NCBI GenBank assembly: GCA_964523575.1
Contig: CAZGAV010000074.1
Location: forward strand, 1-20,374
Origin: DAOUTW01 sp964523575
GTDB taxonomy: Bacteria > Zixibacteria > MSB-5A5 > GN15 > JAAZOE01
Direction of reading: 5' to 3'
Length of the DNA: 20,374 bases
The notes under the pieces were generated by a model. That model was given only the letters and a program-made list of their open reading frames with translations, was not told the origin of the DNA and made no database searches. A program made the translations under genes and the position numbers. Below are positions 15,484 through 20,374 of this stretch, piece after piece (position 1 is the stretch's first letter; each line of letters opens with the position of its first letter).

Positions 15484-16389
15484 ATGAGCGATTATGACCG
15501 ACATCTCGACCGCTTTCTGACCGGGCTCCAAAAGAGCGGTCGATATTCTTCAAACAGCCTCGATGCTTACCGCCGGGATTTACTTCGATTCGCCGAGTTC
15601 CTGGAACAACAGCGTTTCCCGGAGGTCGCTTCCGAGAAGATCAACAAGGTTCTCCTGCGGGCCTTTCTGGGGCATCTGAAAGACCTGAATATAGGCAACC
15701 GTTCTATCGCCCGATTCCTGTCGGCGCTGGCGACTTTTCAGAATTACCTGATCGACAACAAGGCCCCCAGCGCTTTTATCTTCGAAATTCCCAAAATCAA
15801 ATATTCGAGAAAACTGGCGGCCTTCCTGTCGCCGCGCGAAGTCAAAGAGATACTGGCCGACAATTCGGCCGGCGTTATCAACGAATTCAAGCTGTTTCGC
15901 GATCTGACTATGTTGGAGTTTTTATATTCGTCCGGTATGCGCCGGGCGGAGCTGGCTTCCATTACGATGGACGCCATCGACTTCGACCGGGCTTTGGTGA
16001 CCGTGCGGGGCAAAGGCGACAAGGAACGGTCGGTGCCGCTGGGAGAACCGGCCCTGGACAGTTGCGGCAAATATCTGGTTCGGCGTCAGGAAAAGCTGGA
16101 GCAACTCGGTAAACCAGGCGAATATCTCTTTCTCAACCGCGGTGGGGAACCTTTGACGGTCCGAAGCGTAAACCGAATTGTGCGTTTTTACGGCCTGAAA
16201 GCGGGGATCAAGGTCACACCCCATATGTTGCGGCACAGTTTCGCCACCCATCTTCTCGATAACGGGGCCGATATCCGGGCCATACAGGAAATGCTGGGGC
16301 ATGAATCTTTATCGACGACACAGGTATATACTCATATAACAGCTGGAAGGCTGAAAGAAGCCTATAAAAAAGCTCATCCGCGAGCATGA
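15484..16389 (+). CDS. xerC: Tyrosine recombinase XerC-type
   Basis: A 301-residue site-specific recombinase, the usual Xer length. The N-terminal SAM-like core-binding domain (about 5-90) is followed by the catalytic domain with Arg153 (S-G-M-R-R-A-E-L), the G-K-G-D-K-E-R lysine, His247-x-x-Arg250 (H-M-L-R-H), His273 (L-G-H-E-S) and nucleophile Tyr282 (Q-V-Y-T-H). Xer proteins resolve chromosome dimers at dif. An upstream frame extends to 15394, but that extension is arginine-rich and unlike the family, so the ATG at 15484 is preferred; a TTG at 15448 is a weaker alternative. It lies just upstream of hslV, as codV (a XerC relative) lies upstream of clpQ in Bacillus, so chromosome resolution rather than a mobile-element role is likely. 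Confidence 0.92.
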   Translation: MSDYDRHLDRFLTGLQKSGRYSSNSLDAYRRDLLRFAEFLEQQRFPEVASEKINKVLLRAFLGHLKDLNIGNRSIARFLSALATFQNYLIDNKAPSAFIFEIPKIKYSRKLAAFLSPREVKEILADNSAGVINEFKLFRDLTMLEFLYSSGMRRAELASITMDAIDFDRALVTVRGKGDKERSVPLGEPALDSCGKYLVRRQEKLEQLGKPGEYLFLNRGGEPLTVRSVNRIVRFYGLKAGIKVTPHMLRHSFATHLLDNGADIRAIQEMLGHESLSTTQVYTHITAGRLKEAYKKAHPRA

Positions 16390-16397
16390 GGTAAAAA

Positions 16398-16931
16398 ATG
16401 ATTATTCGTTCCACGACCATACTCGGCGTCCGGGTCGGCGGCAATGTCGCCCTCGGCGGCGACGGCCAGGTCACTTTCGGCGATACCGTCATGAAGGCCA
16501 CGGCCGTCAAATTGCGCCGGATGTACAACGACAAAATACTGGCCGGTTTCGCCGGATCGGCGGCCGATGCTTTCACGCTGTTCGAATTGTTCGAAAAGAA
16601 GATCGAGGAATTTTCGGGGCAATTGCCGCGCGCCGCGGTCGAACTGGCCAAGGACTGGCGGCAGGATAAATTTTTGCGCCATCTGGAAGCCCTTCTGGCC
16701 GTCTGCGACCGCGAGCATTCGCTGATTATCACCGGCAAGGGAGACGTCGTCGAACCCGATGACGGCGTCATCGCCATCGGATCGGGTGGCAACTATGCCC
16801 TCGCCGCGGCCCGCGCCCTGATCGCCAACACCGAACTCGACGCCGCCGAAATCACCCGGCAAGCGCTTCTGATCGCGGCCGGGATATGCGTTTACACCAA
16901 CACCAATATAAAAGTCGAAACCCTGGGGTAA
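16398..16931 (+). CDS. hslV: HslV peptidase subunit of the HslUV ATP-dependent protease
   Basis: A 177-residue proteasome-fold Ntn-hydrolase that forms the proteolytic double ring of HslUV (ClpQY). A five-residue prosegment M-I-I-R-S precedes the nucleophile Thr6. Counting that Thr as 1, Asp17 (G-G-D-G-Q-V-T-F-G) and Lys33 are exactly in register. Other family blocks are A-G-F-A-G-S-A-A-D-A-F-T-L and A-I-G-S-G-G-N-Y-A. The prosegment means removal of more than Met is needed for activity. GAGG sits 6 bases before the ATG. It is 8 bases after xerC and 2 bases before hslU, a single operon. Confidence 0.97.
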   Translation: MIIRSTTILGVRVGGNVALGGDGQVTFGDTVMKATAVKLRRMYNDKILAGFAGSAADAFTLFELFEKKIEEFSGQLPRAAVELAKDWRQDKFLRHLEALLAVCDREHSLIITGKGDVVEPDDGVIAIGSGGNYALAAARALIANTELDAAEITRQALLIAAGICVYTNTNIKVETLG

Positions 16932-16933
16932 CA

Positions 16934-18319
16934 ATGGAATTTCAAGCTACCGATAAAGAACAGGATAAAATCAAGAAGCCGATTGACCAACTGGTTCCGC
17001 GCGAAATCGTCGCCGAACTCGACAAATATATCGTCGGTCAGGACAGGGCCAAACGAGCGGTCGCCATCGCCCTGCGCAATCGCTGGCGGCGGCAGGCGAT
17101 TACCTCCGACATCGCGGCTGAAATCATGCCGGCCAATATCCTCATGATCGGCCCTACCGGCGTCGGCAAAACCGAAATCTCCCGCCGGCTGGCCGCTCTG
17201 ACCGGAGCGCCGTTCGTCAAGGTCGAGGCCTCCAAGTTCACCGAAGTCGGATATGTCGGGCGCGACGTCGAATCGATGGTGCGCGATCTGGTCGAACTGG
17301 CGGTCAATATGGTCAAAGAAGAAAAGGCCAAACAAGTGGCCGAAGAGGCTAAAAAAAGAACCACCGACCGCCTGCTGGAACTGCTCCTGCCGTCTTCGGG
17401 AATCAAGCCGGGGGAGACCGAGGCCGACCGCAGCCGGATCGAAAGCACCCGCGAACGCCTGCGCGGAATGCTCGAAAACGGCCTTATGGAAAACCGTGAG
17501 GTCGAGGTGGACGTCACGCACTCGTCGATGCCGATTGTCGAGGTTTTCACGCCGCAGGGTCTGGAGGAGATGGGCATCAATTTCAAGGAAATGTTCGGCA
17601 ACCTGATGCCGCCGCAACAGCCCAAAAAACAGAAGATGCCCATATCCGATGCTCGAAAAATTCTGGAAGCCGAAGAAACCGGCAAACTGGTCAATATGGA
17701 AGAGGTCGTTTCGGTGGCGCTGGAACGGGCCCAGGAGTCGGGCATTATTTTTATCGACGAAATCGACAAAATCGTCGGCACCGATTCCAAACATGGCCCC
17801 GACGTATCGCGCGAGGGCGTTCAGCGCGATATCCTGCCCGTGGTCGAGGGATGCGCCGTGACGACCAAGTATGGCATGGTCCGCACCGATCATGTGCTCT
17901 TTATCGCCGCCGGAGCCTTCCACGGCAAGTCACCCTCGGACCTGGTGCCCGAACTTCAGGGACGCCTGCCGATCCGCGTGGAATTGACGTCGCTCAATGC
18001 CGATGACTTTGTTCGTATCCTGACAGAGCCCAAGGCGGCTCTCACTCGCCAGTATCGGGAGATGCTGGAGGCCGAAGGGGTGACGATCGAGTTTGCCGAT
18101 GAAGCCATTACCGATATCGCCCGTATCGCCGCCGAGGTCAACGAGAAGGCCGAGAATATCGGCGCCCGGCGTTTGCATACGGTCATGACGACCTTGTTGG
18201 AGGACGTCATGTTTGACGCTCCCGATTGCGAGAAGAAGATTGTCGTAACGCCGGAGATGGTCAACCAGAAGCTGGCTTCGATTGTCAAGGACAAGGATTT
18301 GAGCCGGTATATATTGTAG
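16934..18319 (+). CDS. hslU: HslU ATPase subunit of the HslUV protease
   Basis: A 461-residue AAA+ unfoldase that feeds substrates to HslV. Visible features are the N-terminal L-V-P-R-E-I-V-A-E-L-D-K-Y-I-V-G-Q, Walker A G-P-T-G-V-G-K-T (73-80), the conserved Y-V-G-R-D-V-E-S-M-V pore-region segment, Walker B I-I-F-I-D-E-I-D-K (Asp275-Glu276) and the intermediate I-domain between them. The C-terminus D-L-S-R-Y-I-L is the tail that inserts into HslV pockets in the family. The frame is open from 16886, but the ATG at 16934, just after the hslV stop, matches HslU N-termini. It is the last gene of the xerC-hslV-hslU unit. Confidence 0.97.
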   Translation: MEFQATDKEQDKIKKPIDQLVPREIVAELDKYIVGQDRAKRAVAIALRNRWRRQAITSDIAAEIMPANILMIGPTGVGKTEISRRLAALTGAPFVKVEASKFTEVGYVGRDVESMVRDLVELAVNMVKEEKAKQVAEEAKKRTTDRLLELLLPSSGIKPGETEADRSRIESTRERLRGMLENGLMENREVEVDVTHSSMPIVEVFTPQGLEEMGINFKEMFGNLMPPQQPKKQKMPISDARKILEAEETGKLVNMEEVVSVALERAQESGIIFIDEIDKIVGTDSKHGPDVSREGVQRDILPVVEGCAVTTKYGMVRTDHVLFIAAGAFHGKSPSDLVPELQGRLPIRVELTSLNADDFVRILTEPKAALTRQYREMLEAEGVTIEFADEAITDIARIAAEVNEKAENIGARRLHTVMTTLLEDVMFDAPDCEKKIVVTPEMVNQKLASIVKDKDLSRYIL

Positions 18320-18352
18320 GCATTGATTTACTAATAGGTTTTTCATGTGGGC

Positions 18353-18393
18353 GGCAGACGTGAATGCCGAGCCAGCGAGGGGCCTCGTCTGCC
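18353..18393. repeat. Multi-stem structured segment between convergent genes
   Basis: GGCAGACG (18353-18360) pairs with CGTCTGCC (18386-18393). Inside or overlapping are CGAGG-GG-CCTCG and a CCAGCG / CGCTGG pair that extends to about 18404. The segment lies between hslU and the end of the mtfA gene, where a bidirectional terminator is expected. There is no T-tract, so it may instead be a dispersed intergenic repeat. Confidence 0.4.
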
Positions 18394-18410
18394 CCGGCCG
18401 CTGGAGACAT

Positions 18411-19202
18411 TCAGTTGGTGGGCTGGTTAGAATCCTCCGCAAACCTTTTGGCGGGGTCCTGCTGGTAGAAGGCCGCTAATTGCTCGTATAACGCCGGATG
18501 GAGCTTCTGCAACGCCACCGGCTTCTCGAAAAACAACTCCGTGACAACCGCAAAAAATTCGGCCGGATTGGTCGCTCCATAGGCGTCAATCAGATGCTGA
18601 TGATGACGCTGAAGGTCGATCAGGAGTTTCTTGTACTCCTGACTCAAGACCCGCGCCCAGGCGGTGTACATCGACGGATGGGGCAATACCGGCGCGCCTT
18701 CGTTCGATCCCGATTCGCTGTCCAATTGATGCGCGAATTCGTGAAAGACGACGTTGTGGCCGTCATAGGGGTCGGCGGCGCCGCTCAGGATATCATCCCA
18801 CGACAAAACCACCGGGCCGCGATACCACGATTCGCCCAGACGACCCTCGATATCCTCATGCACCACGCCTCCGGGCAAATGGTGTTTGGATTCGGCGAAA
18901 TAATGATGAGGATAAACCAGGATGGAGGTCAGCAGGGGAAAGTAATCGGTGTCGCGATGCAGAAGCAGCATGCAGGCCTGAGCCGCAATAGTCACCCGGA
19001 TTTCATCGGTGATATCAAGCCCGCCGCATCCCTCGAATGTTTTTTCATCCAGGAAAACGAGGATATGACCCTGCAACTCCTTTTGCTCGTCGGGAGTCAG
19101 CCGCCTATAATATGGCACGTTATGTTCGATGAAGGCCACCCATTCAGGCGGGAATGGCTGGTTACGTAGGCGCTGGCGTCGTCTGCGTTTGAATCCGAAC
19201 AT
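18411..19202 (-). CDS. mtfA: MtfA-family zinc metallopeptidase
   Basis: A 263-residue soluble protein of the MtfA (DUF980) family, usual length about 250-270. The gluzincin-like zinc site is complete: His154-Glu155-x-x-His158 in V-F-H-E-F-A-H-Q-L-D, with the third ligand Glu215 in N-P-A-E-F-F-A-V. The conserved Y-P-x-x-Y/F and V-V-L-S-W-D-D blocks precede it. In E. coli MtfA binds the Mlc repressor and modulates glucose PTS expression and has aminopeptidase activity. Whether that role holds here is unknown, since no PTS or Mlc gene is in the window. The gene runs opposite to hslU and 77 bases downstream of the helicase gene. The start ATG has only a weak AGG site. Confidence 0.9.
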   Translation of the reverse strand: MFGFKRRRRQRLRNQPFPPEWVAFIEHNVPYYRRLTPDEQKELQGHILVFLDEKTFEGCGGLDITDEIRVTIAAQACMLLLHRDTDYFPLLTSILVYPHHYFAESKHHLPGGVVHEDIEGRLGESWYRGPVVLSWDDILSGAADPYDGHNVVFHEFAHQLDSESGSNEGAPVLPHPSMYTAWARVLSQEYKKLLIDLQRHHQHLIDAYGATNPAEFFAVVTELFFEKPVALQKLHPALYEQLAAFYQQDPAKRFAEDSNQPTN

Positions 19203-19239
19203 AAGGGTTCAACCTGTGAATAAATGAAAATTATTGAAT

Positions 19240-19257
19240 ATCCGATTCATATCGGAT
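19240..19257 (-). terminator. Hairpin after the helicase gene
   Basis: ATCCGAT-TCAT-ATCGGAT is a perfect 7-bp stem with a 4-base loop, 22 bases after the helicase stop on the minus strand. There it is followed by ATTCAATAATTTT, a loose T-rich tract. It may separate the helicase gene from mtfA. Confidence 0.45.
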
Positions 19258-19279
19258 TTGATCCCCCGCAAGTGACCGA

Positions 19280-20374
19280 TTACACCCGCACCTGACAGCC
19301 ATTCAAAATCAGATTCAGAATTTTCAAAGTCATCGACTTGCCATGATCGCCCAGTTCCAGCGGCGGGCCGGAGCATGAGGGGCAACCGTCGGAGCAGGCA
19401 CAGCCGGTTAAATGATTTTTACAGGCCTGAAAAATCTCCGGGACCATGCCGTAGAGCTTTTTCGCGAAACCGACGCCGCCGGGGATATTGTCATAGACAT
19501 ATAAAGTCGGCGCGGCCTGAAAGGAATCGCGCACGCGCGACAAGGCCCGGATATCCTGCGGATCGCACATCAGCCACAACGGCGCGATTTTCTGTAATAA
19601 ATTGGCGACGCCGCGCAAGCCGCCTCCAAGGTCGGATTCGGTCAAGGCGGCGGTGATGGCGAAATCGGAGGGAAATCGATACCAGAAAGCGGTCGTGTGC
19701 ATTTCCTGTTCAGGAAGGGCCACCGGTCCCGACCCGATATTCTCATGGGTATGGAACTTGACTTTCTTGAACAGGACGACCACGCGCGTCAATGCGATAT
19801 CGCCGTGACCGACAATCGGCAGAGAATCGACCTCGGGAGCTTCGCCGGTATCGTTCTGCAATTCCATTTCTCTTTCTTCATCGGCCTCGAGCATTTTCAG
19901 ATCGGTTTTGCTTTCGGCGTCGGTGTAATAATCGACGTTGACCTCGTCCACATAAGCCCGGCGGCCGTCCCAGTCCAGTTCCATGACCTGATAAGTTTCG
20001 GCCCCGTGAATGTAGATCGCTTCGGGATGCAGAAGTTCCGGCGCCGCGAAATAGTCGATCTCGCCGATGACCCGGTCGTGGTCGCTACGGTTGAGAATGA
20101 CGAAATTTTCGGGCGAGGCCGACCTTAAGGAGACTTCATTGGCCGGGTAGATATCGGACGACCAGTAATATTTGTCGCCGGTTTTGCGGACGATGCGCCG
20201 TTCCTCGAAATATTCCATCATCTCATCCACCGGTTCCGGCCCGATCTTTTCGCCCATCCAGACCGGCAGTTCGAAGGCGGCGCATTTGATATGGCTGGAA
20301 TGAATGATCAGGTTATCGGGATCGATGATGCCTTCTTCGGGCGAGCGCTTGAAGAAATACTCCGGATGGGCCAT
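19280..20374 (-). CDS. C-terminal part of a DEAD/DEAH-box helicase with DUF1998/MZB domain (partial)
   Basis: 364 residues are visible; the gene continues beyond the right edge, so the Met at 20374 is probably internal. The segment P-D-N-L-I-I-H-S-S-H-I-K-C-A-A-F-E-L-P matches the post-helicase region of the YprA/MrfA group of superfamily 2 helicases. The DUF1998-type end has Y-D-N-I-P-G-G-V-G-F-A and a cysteine cluster C-x-C-x3-C-x2-C (C-A-C-S-D-G-C-P-S-C), which in Bacillus MrfA binds zinc. MrfA is a DNA-repair helicase acting on mitomycin-type lesions; a similar repair role is inferred. The ATPase motifs would lie outside the window. Confidence 0.85.
   Translation of the reverse strand: MAHPEYFFKRSPEEGIIDPDNLIIHSSHIKCAAFELPVWMGEKIGPEPVDEMMEYFEERRIVRKTGDKYYWSSDIYPANEVSLRSASPENFVILNRSDHDRVIGEIDYFAAPELLHPEAIYIHGAETYQVMELDWDGRRAYVDEVNVDYYTDAESKTDLKMLEADEEREMELQNDTGEAPEVDSLPIVGHGDIALTRVVVLFKKVKFHTHENIGSGPVALPEQEMHTTAFWYRFPSDFAITAALTESDLGGGLRGVANLLQKIAPLWLMCDPQDIRALSRVRDSFQAAPTLYVYDNIPGGVGFAKKLYGMVPEIFQACKNHLTGCACSDGCPSCSGPPLELGDHGKSMTLKILNLILNGCQVRV

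Noticed and set aside
15394..16389. XerC-like recombinase as a sign of an integrated mobile element
   Set aside because: It sits in the conserved xerC-hslV-hslU order, with no flanking attachment repeats, transposase or tRNA.
16892..17923. Long minus-strand open frame (343 codons) opposite hslU
   Set aside because: It lies entirely antisense to the clear hslV end and hslU. The predicted protein is rich in Asp, His, Arg and Phe, as expected from the complement of G+C-rich coding sequence.

Overview
The window is about 20 kb of bacterial chromosome, mostly G+C-rich, with densely packed housekeeping operons on the right two thirds and a transport/proteolysis region on the left. The secreted subtilase ends in a Por/T9SS-type C-terminal sorting (FlgD-like) domain. 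That feature, the codon choice and the gene order suggest an FCB-group or neighbouring candidate phylum such as Zixibacteria. This placement is inferred from style, not shown by a marker-gene tree.

Left edge (1-1166): the tail of a possible plus-strand gene, then an AT-rich minus-strand gene whose product looks like an exported proteasome-fold Ntn-hydrolase. Its signal peptide appears to end directly before a threonine. Counting that threonine as position 1, the proteasome Asp17-Ser-Arg motif falls in register. It has its own sigma70-like promoter, and a perfect 7-3-7 palindrome lies over the -35 box. This is the most novel item in the window.

Nutrient region (1167-7921): a minus-strand AGCS sodium:alanine-type symporter is divergent from a plus-strand SSS sodium:solute symporter. 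These are followed by a DUF885 lipoprotein (a putative metallopeptidase) and a secreted subtilisin-family protease. Together they look like extracellular or periplasmic protein degradation plus sodium-driven uptake.

Signalling pair (7925-10559): a soluble PAS histidine kinase starts 3 bases after the protease stop. It is followed 4 bases later by an unusual response regulator that carries a histidine-kinase-like DHp segment but no ATPase domain.

Housekeeping block (10556-18319): a near-consensus promoter drives yicC-gmk-rpoZ-topA, which ends at a strong terminator. An apparently non-coding gap of about 0.8 kb with several inverted and direct repeats comes next, then xerC-hslV-hslU. The topA...xerC-hslV-hslU order resembles topA-trmFO-codV-clpQ-clpY of Bacillus, with the gap lying where trmFO would be.

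Right edge (18411-20374): two minus-strand genes, an MtfA-family zinc peptidase and the C-terminal part of a DEAD/DEAH-box helicase with a DUF1998-type four-cysteine cluster, cut by the window end.
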